From the NCBI GenBank assembly GCA_900199555.1, contig FZQZ01000006.1, positions 62,001-126,000 on the forward strand: a stretch of DNA of 64,000 bases. The letters run 5' to 3'. Of the stretch, positions 1 to 9,133 are shown piece by piece. This DNA comes from Prevotellaceae bacterium MN60 (GTDB lineage Bacteria; Bacteroidota; Bacteroidia; Bacteroidales; Bacteroidaceae). A program made the translations under genes and the position numbers. The notes under the pieces were generated by a model. The model had not been told where the DNA came from, made no database searches, and saw nothing but the letters and a program-made list of their open reading frames with translations. Numbering within the stretch: position 1 is the first letter of the stretch; each line of letters starts with the position of its first letter.

Positions 1-888
1 GTACTATCTCATAGCGCAATACGTGTGAATAGTGTTTTTCAGTGAATACGCCACGTACGATTTCGTGCGTGGTGTATACAAATTATTTTGTGCCACGTAC
101 GGATTTTTCTGTGGCGTATACGGAGACGTACGTGGCGTATTCAGAATCGTACATGCCACATTCGCAATCTCTGAGAATAGTGCCACTTTAGCACTGGAAT
201 AGTGGCTGTTTTGGACTGCAATAGTGCCTATATAGACATGTAAAACAGGCACTATTCCGATGCTATATAGGCTCTATTCTGACTCTACGAAAAGTTTATT
301 TCAAAAAACATCTAACCTTCTAACCCAACAGGGGTGAAACACCGATGTCCAGGGGCTTTGAACCGGGTTAGATGTTTGGGAACATCTAACCTGTCTAAAA
401 CTCAATGTAGATAGGCATTTGAAGGGTGTTGGGTTAGAAGGTTAGATGTTTTTTGAAATAAACTCTCAGCCCTTACCTAGCCTCCCCCCACTAGGGGAGG
501 ATTTTACTTCCAAATAGTTTGACGACACTTTACGGATAGTTTGACGGCATAATTCTCCTTGAATTTACGCACAATTCAAGAAGCATTTACGCATAATGCT
601 TTTCGGATATTATTCCTCCCCCAGTGGGGGGAGCTTTGGAATGGGCTACATTCAGCGCTGAATACAGCTGTTTCGAGGTGCAATACAATAACTATTGAGG
701 TGCGAAAGTAACTGATTGGGCGCTGAGTGTAGCTGATTCAGCGCTGAGTTAGGCTAATTCAGAGCAGGAATAGACTGATACCGATAGAAGGCAGGCTGGT
801 ACGTTTGCCGAGACAGACTAAAAAACACTATTCACGCGTATTGCACTATGGGACAGCACGATATGCGTGAATGTGAAGACTTATTTCT
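1..888. repeat. Hairpin-ended noncoding repeat element, copy A
   Basis: No credible gene lies here. The stretch is an inverted relative of 31437-32126. Its right end carries a stem-loop (arms 830-848 and 854-872) containing TTCACGCGTA, and the same motif read outward to the left is at 1-40, so the element has terminal inverted repeats and probably begins just before the window. The interior is a 22-bp-phased array: AATAGTG at 176, 198 and 220; AGTTTGACG at 516 and 538; ATTTACGCA at 563 and 585. GC-rich small hairpins (CCTCCCC...GGGGAGG near 481-500; CCTCCCCC...GGGGGGAG near 615-632) and a 168-bp palindrome (295-462) are extra relative to copy B. The CAGCGC-rich core is at about 650-755. An open frame on the minus strand (4-252) is a by-product of the array, since a 22-bp period rotates through all frames. 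Confidence 0.85.
295..462. repeat. 168-bp palindromic insert with perfect 36-bp inverted ends
   Basis: Positions 295-330 and 427-462 are perfect reverse complements over 36 bp. Inside, AACATCTAACC and its complement alternate four times (307-317, 366-376, 381-391, 440-450), so the strand can fold into two hairpins on one long stem. The insert sits in element A at a place where copy B has only a continuous sequence (near 31789-31805). Its right end, GTTTTTTGAAATAAAC, is also present in copy B, which suggests a fold-back duplication rather than simple insertion. No coding capacity. Confidence 0.85.
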
Positions 889-914
889 AGCAAAAATTTT
901 TGTAGAGGAACAAT

Positions 915-1586
915 TTATCTGATTAGTTTCAGAATCTGTTTCTCGGTAGCTTCTGGCAGGAGGGCGGTAAGATGGGTGACGAGGCGACGGAAGGATTCTT
1001 CTGGAGTGCGAGGACACTGGCATGCCTCACGACCGTAAAGCAGCTCAGGGGTGGTGAGCAACGACCAGCCCCAGCCGTATTCCTTGCCATGCTTGTCGGT
1101 AGGATAGACAAAGTCTTCGGTCACGATATAGCAGCCCATCTGCAGACGGGTGATGAAGCTGTCGAACTTGCTACGCATCTTAGGACCAGTAAAGCCACAG
1201 GCTGCACGTAGTTCGCGAGTAATCATACAGCCCTGCTCCTGTAGAGTGAGGAGGATAGCTTCCTCGATACTGCCTTCTTCGGGCTGAGGATGCTGGCTGC
1301 GACGATAGTTGTAGAAGTCGGGCCACCACTCACGACTGATGAATCCGGCCTTCTTATCAAAGAACTTACCATAGACCACATCGCCCTCGGTTACAATAGG
1401 TCCTTTCCACCTCCATAGAGGCCAATCCCATCCGCCATCGGGGAATACGACATAACGACAGTCGTCACTGACTATCTCTTCGGCAGAATAGCCCGAAATG
1501 CCACTGTCTAGCAAGGGAAGGAAGCCAACCTGCTGAATCAGCTGCATCAGTTGTGCTTGGCTGTAAATCTCTGGATGTTCTATCAT
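915..1586 (-). CDS. AlkZ-related winged-helix protein
   Basis: A 223-residue soluble protein with no signal peptide. It resembles the short AlkZ-related proteins annotated in Bacteroidales, which correspond to part of the YcaQ/AlkZ DNA glycosylase winged-helix family; the aromatic block with WDWPLWRWKG around residues 53-62 and the central helix-turn-helix-like stretch (about 105-150) are what I recognise. Full AlkZ proteins are around 350-400 residues, so this is a shortened relative and its catalytic ability is doubtful. It is the last gene of the minus-strand run, 5 bp after the symporter stop, so it is probably co-transcribed with it. Recognition is from memory of the family and moderate. 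Role in DNA repair is inference only. Confidence 0.5.
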   Translation of the reverse strand: MIEHPEIYSQAQLMQLIQQVGFLPLLDSGISGYSAEEIVSDDCRYVVFPDGGWDWPLWRWKGPIVTEGDVVYGKFFDKKAGFISREWWPDFYNYRRSQHPQPEEGSIEEAILLTLQEQGCMITRELRAACGFTGPKMRSKFDSFITRLQMGCYIVTEDFVYPTDKHGKEYGWGWSLLTTPELLYGREACQCPRTPEESFRRLVTHLTALLPEATEKQILKLIR

Positions 1587-1591
1587 GATTG

Positions 1592-2950
1592 TTATTCCTC
1601 TTCCATCACCTCATCTATCCTGCCACTCCAAAGGTATTTCTTGGTCTCCTGGGCAGCCACACCACTTAACAGCAATAGCGCTACGAGGTTAGGAATAGCC
1701 ATCAGGGCATTCATGCAGTCGGCAATATTCCAGATGATATCGAGGTTGATGATGCTGCCAAAGAACAGGGCAACGATATAGAGGATGCGATAGAAACGAT
1801 TGGTACGGCGACCTTCGATATAGTTGACCGCACTCTCACCATAATAGCTCCAACCCAGGATGGTGCTGAAAGCAAAGGTCAGGATGCCAAAGGCCAACAG
1901 AGGGGCTCCTACATAAGGAATCTTAGAGAAAGCTACCTTGGTCAGAGCAGCACCATCGGCAAAGGTGATGTCGGGATAGGCAAGGATGCTGCTGACAAGT
2001 ACTAAGCCCGTGAGGGCACAGATGACAACAGTATCCCAGAAAGTACCTGTGCTACTTACCAAAGCCTGTCGTACGGGATTGCGCGTCTGTGCGGCTGCAG
2101 CAACAATAGGGGCTGAGCCAAGACCGCTCTCGTTAGAAAAGAGTCCACGAGCAATACCATAGCGGGCTGCCATCATGACGGATGCGCCAAGGAATCCACC
2201 ACCTGCGGCAGAGGGATTGAAGGCGGAATCAACAATCAGCTGAATAGCGGGCCATACGTAGGCGTTGTTGAGGCAAAGGATAATGATACACCCAAGCACA
2301 TATAAAACGGCCATAAAGGGCACTAGAAAGGTGCATACGCGGGCGATAGCCTTCACACCACCAAGAATAACGGAGGCGGTAAGCAAGCAAACGACAAGGC
2401 CGATAATCCACGTCTGGACACCAAAGGTTTCGTGAGCGAGCAGGGCAATACTGTTGGCTTGTACGGTGCAACCAATGCCAAAGGAGGCTAAGGCGGTGAA
2501 GACAGCAAAGAGCACTGCCAGCCACTTCAGTCCTAAGCCACGCTCCAAGGCGTACATAGGACCACCATACATCTTTCCATTTTCGCCCCTTACGCGATAT
2601 TTGACGGCAAGCAGTCCTTCGGCATACTTGGTGGACATGCCGAAGATGCCCGTTAGCCAGCACCATAATACGGCGCCAGGGCCACCTAAAGCAACGGCAG
2701 TGGCCACACCAACGATATTACCTGTGCCGATAGTAGCAGCTAAGGCGGTGGCCAAAGCACCAAACTGGCTGACCTCGCCTGCTGCATCGGGATCTTTCTT
2801 GACAGATAGGCGGATACCTGTTAGCAACTTGCGTTGTGGGATGCGTAGTCGGAAGGTCAGGAACAGATGCGTTCCCAACAGTAGAATAATCATCGGCCAG
2901 CCCCACAGGAAGCCACTTAACAGCGAGAAGAATTCGTTAATTGTATCCAT
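1592..2950 (-). CDS. Sodium:alanine symporter, AGCS family
   Basis: A 452-residue polytopic inner-membrane protein of the AGCS (AlsT/DagA) family, which imports alanine or glycine with sodium. Family hallmarks visible: the N-terminal GTHLFLTFRLR segment, ALAATIGTGNIVGVATA around residues 70-86, the glycine-rich GGPGAVLWCW block and SNESGLGSAPI near the middle. Length fits the family. It starts 37 bp after ftsZ on the same strand and may share the end of the dcw transcript; D-alanine and glycine supply would fit a cell wall neighbourhood but that link is inference. Confidence 0.93.
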   Translation of the reverse strand: MDTINEFFSLLSGFLWGWPMIILLLGTHLFLTFRLRIPQRKLLTGIRLSVKKDPDAAGEVSQFGALATALAATIGTGNIVGVATAVALGGPGAVLWCWLTGIFGMSTKYAEGLLAVKYRVRGENGKMYGGPMYALERGLGLKWLAVLFAVFTALASFGIGCTVQANSIALLAHETFGVQTWIIGLVVCLLTASVILGGVKAIARVCTFLVPFMAVLYVLGCIIILCLNNAYVWPAIQLIVDSAFNPSAAGGGFLGASVMMAARYGIARGLFSNESGLGSAPIVAAAAQTRNPVRQALVSSTGTFWDTVVICALTGLVLVSSILAYPDITFADGAALTKVAFSKIPYVGAPLLAFGILTFAFSTILGWSYYGESAVNYIEGRRTNRFYRILYIVALFFGSIINLDIIWNIADCMNALMAIPNLVALLLLSGVAAQETKKYLWSGRIDEVMEEE

Positions 2951-2987
2951 ATCCTATCAGCAAGGCATTGTTAAGAAACTATGCGTT

Positions 2988-4310
2988 TTATGAGAACTTG
3001 ATAGTTCCTTGGATAGCCTCAGGCTGAGGTTCGTTTTTCTGCTGGAGTTCCTCACCGGTAGCCTGCTGATAGATGCTATCGAGAATCTCCTTCGTACGCT
3101 TATAGGTAGGCGTAGATTCTACAGCAGAGATGACATCATCGTTGTCGAGATCATCTGGACGGAAGAGGTAGATATGTGGACGGCGCTTATAGCGGCGTGT
3201 CTGTCCGTCACCACCATAGAAGCGATTGCGGCGATCCATACGCTTAGCCTCTTCTTCCTGCTGAGCAGCGATACGTGTAGCTTCTTCCTGTGTATTATGA
3301 CGCTGACGGTGGTTAGACATACCGTCAACATTATCAATGCCAAAACCAGTAGCAAGGATAGTAACCTTTACCTTCTTACCCAACTCTGGGTCGGTGGCAA
3401 GTCCCCACTTAATCTCGAAGTCATTGCCAAACTTAGCCATGAAGTCGTTGACATCGTTCATCTCCTCCATCATGAGTGAACCCGTGCCGTCTTTATTACC
3501 TGCAAACGAGATGCTGAGCAGAATCTTCTTAGAGTTGAAGACGTCATTCTCATTGAGCAAGGGAGAGTTGAGGGCATCATCGATAGCCTTCTTTACACGG
3601 CCTTCGCCCTCACCATAACCGGTTGACATGATGGCTACACCACCATCCTTCAAGACAGTCTTTACATCGTTGAAGTCGAGGTTAATCAATCCGTGAACGG
3701 TGATAATCTCGGCAATAGACTTAGCTGCAACACTCAGCGTGTCGTCGGCCTTACCAAAGGCGTCGAGCACGGTGAGCTCGGGATAAATCTCGCGGAGGCG
3801 CTCATTGTTGATAACGAGCAAGGCATCAACGTGCTTAGACATCTCCTCTACTCCATCCAATGCCTGGTCAATCTTGCGATCACCCTCGAAGCGGAAAGGA
3901 ATAGTAACGATACCTACGGTGAGGATGCCCATCTCTTTAGAGATGCGAGCAATGACAGGGGCTGCACCAGTACCTGTACCACCACCCATACCGGCAGTGA
4001 TAAAGGCCATACGTGTGCCATCGGTAAAGAGGTTCTTTATATCTTCCTGGCTCTCCTCGGCAGCAGCACGAGCACGCTCAGGACGGTTACCAGCACCAAG
4101 ACCTTCCTTACCCAGTTGCAGATGCACAGGTACGGGAGAGTCGTTGAGTGCCTGATTATCAGTATTACAGAGCACGAATGTCACATCGTGAATACCTTCA
4201 CGATACATGTGGTTGACAGCATTACCGCCACCGCCACCAACACCAATCACCTTGATGATGCTGTTCTCCTTTTCGGGTTCACCGAAGTCGAGCAATATAT
4301 TGTTGTCCAT
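2988..4310 (-). CDS. ftsZ: Cell division protein FtsZ
   Basis: Tubulin-like GTPase that polymerises into the cytokinetic Z ring. The 440-residue protein shows the nucleotide-binding glycine box IKVIGVGGGGGNAVNHM (about 19-35), the tubulin signature GGGTGTGAAP (about 111-120) and the T7-type segment NLDFNDVKTVL that completes the GTPase site of the neighbouring subunit. A variable, basic linker follows (RRNRFYGGDGQTRRYKRR), and near the end STPTYKR resembles the conserved C-terminal peptide that binds FtsA, but here it is followed by about 40 further residues. Last of the division genes in the cluster, 36 bp after ftsA. Confidence 0.98.
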   Translation of the reverse strand: MDNNILLDFGEPEKENSIIKVIGVGGGGGNAVNHMYREGIHDVTFVLCNTDNQALNDSPVPVHLQLGKEGLGAGNRPERARAAAEESQEDIKNLFTDGTRMAFITAGMGGGTGTGAAPVIARISKEMGILTVGIVTIPFRFEGDRKIDQALDGVEEMSKHVDALLVINNERLREIYPELTVLDAFGKADDTLSVAAKSIAEIITVHGLINLDFNDVKTVLKDGGVAIMSTGYGEGEGRVKKAIDDALNSPLLNENDVFNSKKILLSISFAGNKDGTGSLMMEEMNDVNDFMAKFGNDFEIKWGLATDPELGKKVKVTILATGFGIDNVDGMSNHRQRHNTQEEATRIAAQQEEEAKRMDRRNRFYGGDGQTRRYKRRPHIYLFRPDDLDNDDVISAVESTPTYKRTKEILDSIYQQATGEELQQKNEPQPEAIQGTIKFS

Positions 4311-4346
4311 ACTAATTACTTTTTGATGTTTACTATTTACTATTTC

Positions 4347-5798
4347 TTATTCTTCCTCTTCAACAATCTTTGTTGCTGCACTCTTCAGCCAGCGTCCCAA
4401 CTTGCTAAGAGGACTGTTACGGCGACGTTCCTCGGCTTCCTCACGGGCTAAACGCTCAGCCTCTTCACGAGCCAAACGCTCTTCCTCATCTCTCTTGCGC
4501 TGAGCCTCTTCCTCGGCACGACGAATTTCCTCGGCAGTACGAACCACACCTGCAGGCGTCTCTGAGGCCTGACGAGCGCGACGCTGCTCTATAGTCTCTG
4601 AAACCTGAGGCTTCTGAGAAGCAAAGAGGTCGCCATTGGGGTCATACTCTCCTCCGGCACAGTTGATATCACCCTTGGCCAGCAATCCCAGAACGGTATT
4701 CATGGTGCCATCGTGAGAAACAATCTCAGGAGTAGCAGAGGTAATGGTCTGTGTTACGAACTTAGCATTGCGAATCTTGTCAACATGCGTATAGTTCTGG
4801 AAGGCTTTCTCGATATCCCTCATATTAGAACCACCACCAGTAAGGATGATACCACCCAACAGCTTATCGCAGTACTCTTCTGGTACCTGGCACCATACGT
4901 TAGCAATAATCTCCTCCAAGCGGCCTTCAACAATCTCGATAAACTTACGAGTCTCTACCTGACGATCAGCATCGATAGAGTACTTCATATTATTGTCGAT
5001 ATCATTGTTGTCGGTATAAGCACAACCATACTTAATCAGCATGTGCTCTGCTACACTCTCTTCCATCTGCAGCGATGCAATATCCTTGATGATATTGTTA
5101 AAGCCAAGAGGAATAACAGCAAGATGGCGCAGGATATTCTTAGAGTAAACACTTACCGTAGTAGTATCAGCACCAAGGTCAACCAAAGCGCAACCAGAAC
5201 GGCGCTCTGCCTCGGTGAGTACGCTATCAGCAAGGGCCAAGGGAGCAAGATACATTTCTGCTACGTTGATTTCTGCATTCTCAAAGCACTTATTCAGGTT
5301 CTTATAGAAGCTCTTACGCTGCAGAATGTTCAGGAAGTTACCTTCTATGCGTATGCACTGAATACCTACGGGGTCAAGTTGATACTGGGAATCAACCTTG
5401 TATTCTTGTACGGCGGCATCAAGGATTTCCTGATCAGGATAAATTACATTGCGGTTAGCATCCATCAATTCTATCACCATATCCTGTGTGATAACAGTCT
5501 CACTGGGTAAGTCTCTGGTGATAACATTGTGAATAGAGCGGATAGACTGTCCACCAACGCCTACATAAACCTGCGTGATGGTAGTCTTCAGTTGTTTCTC
5601 CAGACGACTGACGATATTGGTCAGGCACTGAGCAGTCTTGTCGATGTTGTACACCACACCTTTGCGGATAAATGAGGAAGAATCTTCCTTGACGCAAGCC
5701 AACACCTGAATGCTTCCGTCGAGATTCTTCTTACCCGCAATACCGGTCATCTTTGATGACCCCAGTTCGATAGCTACGATAAAATCCTTTGGCACCAT
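4347..5798 (-). CDS. ftsA: Cell division protein FtsA
   Basis: Actin-like ATPase that tethers FtsZ to the membrane. The 483-residue protein has the actin-fold phosphate-1 segment VAIELGSSKMTG (about 8-19), the phosphate-2 region CALVDLGADTTTVSVY and the adenosine motif GGIILTGGGSNMRDIE. The C-terminal part is extended compared with enterobacterial FtsA (about 420): a charged region of imperfect eight-residue repeats (ERLAREEA) is followed by a final amphipathic helix, SKLGRWLKSAATKIV, fitting membrane attachment. Lies between ftsQ (32 bp upstream) and ftsZ (36 bp downstream). Confidence 0.97.
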   Translation of the reverse strand: MVPKDFIVAIELGSSKMTGIAGKKNLDGSIQVLACVKEDSSSFIRKGVVYNIDKTAQCLTNIVSRLEKQLKTTITQVYVGVGGQSIRSIHNVITRDLPSETVITQDMVIELMDANRNVIYPDQEILDAAVQEYKVDSQYQLDPVGIQCIRIEGNFLNILQRKSFYKNLNKCFENAEINVAEMYLAPLALADSVLTEAERRSGCALVDLGADTTTVSVYSKNILRHLAVIPLGFNNIIKDIASLQMEESVAEHMLIKYGCAYTDNNDIDNNMKYSIDADRQVETRKFIEIVEGRLEEIIANVWCQVPEEYCDKLLGGIILTGGGSNMRDIEKAFQNYTHVDKIRNAKFVTQTITSATPEIVSHDGTMNTVLGLLAKGDINCAGGEYDPNGDLFASQKPQVSETIEQRRARQASETPAGVVRTAEEIRRAEEEAQRKRDEEERLAREEAERLAREEAEERRRNSPLSKLGRWLKSAATKIVEEEE

Positions 5799-5830
5799 AT
5801 ATATTTATTATTTACTGTTTTACGTGTTAA

Positions 5831-6574
5831 TTATCTTTTCTTGCAAATGATTTGATTGTCGAATTCAACATTAATATAAGAGTATTTATTCCAACCTGCC
5901 TTTGAGAGTCCATACTTATAGAACTTCTCCAAACGGGCAAGCTTTCCTTCGATATTCGTCGGAGTACCCAAATAGACGATATGGTCGCCCACACGAGGCA
6001 CCATCTCGATACTACCATCTTGCAGCACATTCAGCTGTTCTACCTGATTGCACCAGAGAGGTGTATTCAACAGGAAGCAACCAATATTGCGCAGCACACG
6101 CTGAGCGTATTTCTGCTGGATATGGCCTGTGGCTATCACCAGATTGCTGGCAAAGTGAGTGTTGGGCATGATATTGCCCTGCTCGTCGACATAATAGTCG
6201 TCGCCATTATCTGCCTTGACGCGAATAACAGGAAGACGCTGGTCGATAGAGATGTTGACACGACCCGTTGGGGTCTTGTAACACTGTGCGCTCTTGATGA
6301 AGGGATTCTGCAAGAGTTTCTCCTCTATCTTACGCACGTCAACCATACGCATCTGGTCACCCACTGGATAAAGACGGGCACGCTGCAACTGCAGCTTGAT
6401 TTCCTCGTCATCAAGGAATCCCTTGACAGAGCCATCCTCTACCTTGATGTTTACCTCATTGCAGATATCATCAGCCTCGTCAGGGCGATTAAACGCCGTG
6501 ACGGCCAGTACCAGATAGACTGCCAATGCGCAATCAATCAATACGAATGCGGTAGTTTTCCAGTTGAATGCCAC
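5831..6574 (-). CDS. ftsQ: Cell division protein FtsQ/DivIB
   Basis: Bitopic divisome protein; it links early and late division proteins. At 247 residues it has one N-terminal membrane helix (about residues 8-28) after a very short cytoplasmic tail, followed by a periplasmic domain with a POTRA-like start (VEDGSVKGFLDDEEIKLQL) and the beta-rich segment TGRVNISIDQRLPVIRV. The identification rests on size, topology and its fixed place between murC (12 bp upstream) and ftsA (32 bp downstream); sequence conservation in the family is low. Confidence 0.9.
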   Translation of the reverse strand: MAFNWKTTAFVLIDCALAVYLVLAVTAFNRPDEADDICNEVNIKVEDGSVKGFLDDEEIKLQLQRARLYPVGDQMRMVDVRKIEEKLLQNPFIKSAQCYKTPTGRVNISIDQRLPVIRVKADNGDDYYVDEQGNIMPNTHFASNLVIATGHIQQKYAQRVLRNIGCFLLNTPLWCNQVEQLNVLQDGSIEMVPRVGDHIVYLGTPTNIEGKLARLEKFYKYGLSKAGWNKYSYINVEFDNQIICKKR

Positions 6575-6586
6575 TATATATCTCTC

Positions 6587-7957
6587 TTACATTTTCTCTT
6601 TTAATACTCTTGCCATCTCAGGCACCTGATTGTCGAGGTCGCCTGCACCCAATACGATGAGCACATCGAAGTCGCGCTCCTTGACGAGCTGCAAGACCTG
6701 ATCTTTCTGAATAATCTGCTTCTCAATACCAGGACGCAGATTGTCGTAAATCAGTGCTGATGTAACACCCTCGATAGGTTGCTCACGAGCAGGATATATC
6801 TCGGTAAGGATAACCTCATCCAAGAGGCTCAGCGCATCAGCAAAGTCATGATAGAAGTCACGAGTGCGCGTGTACAAGTGTGGCTGGAAGATAGCCGTAA
6901 TCTTACGGTCCTTATACAACTCACGAATGCTACGGGCACTCTGCAGAATCTCTTTGGGGTGATGGGCATAGTCGCTGAGGAAGACGAGCTTGTCGGTCTT
7001 AATCTTGAAATCAAAACGACGCTCTACACCGCTATAGGTCATCAAACCAATGCGTAGTTCCTCGGCAGTACAACCAGCCAACTGAGCCATTGCCATCGCA
7101 GCAATACCATTCTCGATATTGATGGGTACTGGCTGGCCCAACTCTACATTCTTTACCGACTCGATAGGCGAGATGAAGTCGAAGGTAATCTCACCATTCT
7201 CAATACGGATATTCTCGGCATGGAAATCGCCCTCAGTCAGTGCATAATCGTAACGACGCACACCTGCAGGCAGATTCTCCTTCATCTCCAGTCCACGATG
7301 GATAATCAAGGCTCCATCGGGTTGAATCAACTCTGTATAGTGACGGAAACTCTCTAGATAAGCCTCTTTGGTACCATAGATATCAAGATGGTCGGGATCG
7401 GTAGAGGTTATAACCGTCATATAGGGGCTCAACCAATGGAAAGAGCGGTCGAACTCATCAGCCTCGATAACAACATAATCGCTGTCAGAGAGAATGTAGT
7501 TGGTTCCATAATTCTTAGAGATACCACCAAGGAAAGCATTACAATCCAGATGGCTCTGGTGCATGATATGAGCACACATGGTTGACGTAGTGGTCTTGCC
7601 GTGTGTACCTGCCACGCACAATCCTTTATGCTGACGGGTTAGTGTGCCTAACACCTGTGCACGTTTCTGTATCTCGAAGCCATTCTCGCGGAAATACTTC
7701 AGTTCCGCATGATCGGCAGGAATAGCTGGTGTATAGATGACGAGACATGTTTCTGGTTTGCGGCAGGTATGGGGAATCTCGTCAACATTTTCCTCGTAGT
7801 GGATGAGCATACCCTCTTTTTCCAACTGACGAGTAAGAGTGCTTGGGGTCTTATCGTAGCCAGCCACCACCAAACCACGATGGATGAAGTAGCGGGCAAT
7901 GGCGCTCATGCCAATACCACCGGCTCCTACGAAATAGACTGCTTGAATATCTTTCAT
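6587..7957 (-). CDS. murC: UDP-N-acetylmuramate--L-alanine ligase MurC
   Basis: Cytoplasmic Mur ligase that adds the first L-alanine to UDP-MurNAc using ATP. The 456-residue sequence shows the N-terminal nucleotide-binding loop YFVGAGGIGMSAIA (about 8-21), the Mur-ligase P-loop GTHGKTTTSTM (about 117-127), the ADEFDRSF segment, and SDYAHHPKE in the C-terminal domain, which is specific to MurC/Mpl. Mpl is the main alternative, but length, position in the dcw cluster and the ARYFIHRG pattern favour MurC. It is 21 bp after murG. Confidence 0.96.
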   Translation of the reverse strand: MKDIQAVYFVGAGGIGMSAIARYFIHRGLVVAGYDKTPSTLTRQLEKEGMLIHYEENVDEIPHTCRKPETCLVIYTPAIPADHAELKYFRENGFEIQKRAQVLGTLTRQHKGLCVAGTHGKTTTSTMCAHIMHQSHLDCNAFLGGISKNYGTNYILSDSDYVVIEADEFDRSFHWLSPYMTVITSTDPDHLDIYGTKEAYLESFRHYTELIQPDGALIIHRGLEMKENLPAGVRRYDYALTEGDFHAENIRIENGEITFDFISPIESVKNVELGQPVPINIENGIAAMAMAQLAGCTAEELRIGLMTYSGVERRFDFKIKTDKLVFLSDYAHHPKEILQSARSIRELYKDRKITAIFQPHLYTRTRDFYHDFADALSLLDEVILTEIYPAREQPIEGVTSALIYDNLRPGIEKQIIQKDQVLQLVKERDFDVLIVLGAGDLDNQVPEMARVLKEKM

Positions 7958-7978
7958 TTTATATTTAACTTAATCTAA

Positions 7979-9094
7979 TTATCTTTTCTGAGCTAAAGCG
8001 ATAACCTCCTTGGCGATGATGTCTGCAGCATCGGGCAAAGCCATCTTGAGGATATTCTCGCTTAGACTTGCCAACTTAGCAGCATCCTTGACAGTGTCGA
8101 TAGCCAAAGGAAGCAGCAACATGGTAGCCTCTTTGTCCTTGACATAAAGGGCAGCCTGCTTGTTGACCAATGCCAAGGCATTCTTGGTCTGATGGTCCTC
8201 AGCCACATTGGGAGAGGGAACCAGCACAACGGGCTTGCCTAACAGACAGAACTCACTGATGCTACCTGCTCCTGCACGGCTGATAACGAGATCGGCAGCT
8301 TTGTATGCAGCGCCCATATCGCTGATGAAGTCGGTAACAACCAGATTGGGCAGTTCCTGTCCCTTCATTCGCTCTGCAATCTCTGCACTGTAGTACTTAC
8401 CTGTTTGCCAGATGAGTTGGATATCCTCACTCTTACGAATGAGGTCAAGGTGCTGCAGCACACTCTCGTTGATGGTACGTGCACCAAGACTGCCACCTAC
8501 GAGCAGGATGGTTCTCTTCTGAGGGTCAAGACCAAATGAGCGGATAGCCTCTTCACGAGTGATGGTTGTCTCCAACAGTTGCTGACGTACGGGATTACCT
8601 GTCAGCATGATTTTCTCAGCAGGGAAGAAGCGCTCCATGCCCTCATAAGCCACACATATCTTAGATGCCTGACGAGCCAATGTCTTATTGGTCAGTCCGG
8701 CATAGCTGTTCTGTTCTTGCAATAAGGTGGGAATACCCAAAGCGTTAGCAGCTCCCAAGGCAGCACTACTAGCATAGCCACCCACGCCGACAGCTACCTG
8801 AGGCTTGAAACTGCGCAACAGCTTTTTAGCCATGTGCTTGCTACGAAGATAATCGATAGCAACACTGATATTGCCCAGTTTCCATAACGGACGCAGGAAA
8901 CCACGGATAGGCAGGCCTTCAATATCATAGCCTGCAGCAGGCACGCGTGTCATCTCCATACGACCTTGCGCACCTACAAACAATATCTTTGCATCAGGGC
9001 GGAGAGCCTTGATGGCATTGGCTATTGACACGGCAGGAAAGATATGTCCACCCGTGCCACCACCACTAATAATTATTCTTAATTCTTCACTCAT
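7979..9094 (-). CDS. murG: Lipid II synthase MurG
   Basis: GT28-family N-acetylglucosaminyltransferase that converts lipid I to lipid II at the inner face of the membrane. Seen: GGGTGGHIFPAVSIANAI near the N terminus (lipid-binding glycine loop 1), GVGGYASSAALGAANALG (loop 2), VGGSLGARTIN (loop 3) and the UDP-GlcNAc site ISRAGAGSISEFCLLGKPVVLVP. I place the start at the ATG at 9094 (371 residues). A longer frame begins at a TTG at 9112, but the ATG gives the normal family start and has AAGG about 10 bp ahead of it. Confidence 0.96.
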   Translation of the reverse strand: MSEELRIIISGGGTGGHIFPAVSIANAIKALRPDAKILFVGAQGRMEMTRVPAAGYDIEGLPIRGFLRPLWKLGNISVAIDYLRSKHMAKKLLRSFKPQVAVGVGGYASSAALGAANALGIPTLLQEQNSYAGLTNKTLARQASKICVAYEGMERFFPAEKIMLTGNPVRQQLLETTITREEAIRSFGLDPQKRTILLVGGSLGARTINESVLQHLDLIRKSEDIQLIWQTGKYYSAEIAERMKGQELPNLVVTDFISDMGAAYKAADLVISRAGAGSISEFCLLGKPVVLVPSPNVAEDHQTKNALALVNKQAALYVKDKEATMLLLPLAIDTVKDAAKLASLSENILKMALPDAADIIAKEVIALAQKR

Positions 9095-9133
9095 ATATAT
9101 AGTACCTTGCAAAATTACTAAATTTCTATCAAA

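Noticed and set aside
4..252. 82-residue open frame on the minus strand in element A, rich in PYxxQ and TPRT
   Set aside because: It lies wholly in the 22-bp array; the related copy B gives a different frame (31862-32065), so neither is conserved as protein.
915..1586. Full AlkZ DNA glycosylase
   Set aside because: Too short by about 150 residues for the catalytic family; kept only as AlkZ-related.
3009..3479. Long open frames opposite ftsZ, ftsA, murD, ftsI and parE
   Set aside because: Antisense shadows of well-identified genes with no family features of their own.
4437..4520. Tandem repeat at the 3' end of ftsA
   Set aside because: 24-bp period follows the ERLAREEA protein repeats in frame; an ordinary coding repeat, not part of the 22-bp set.
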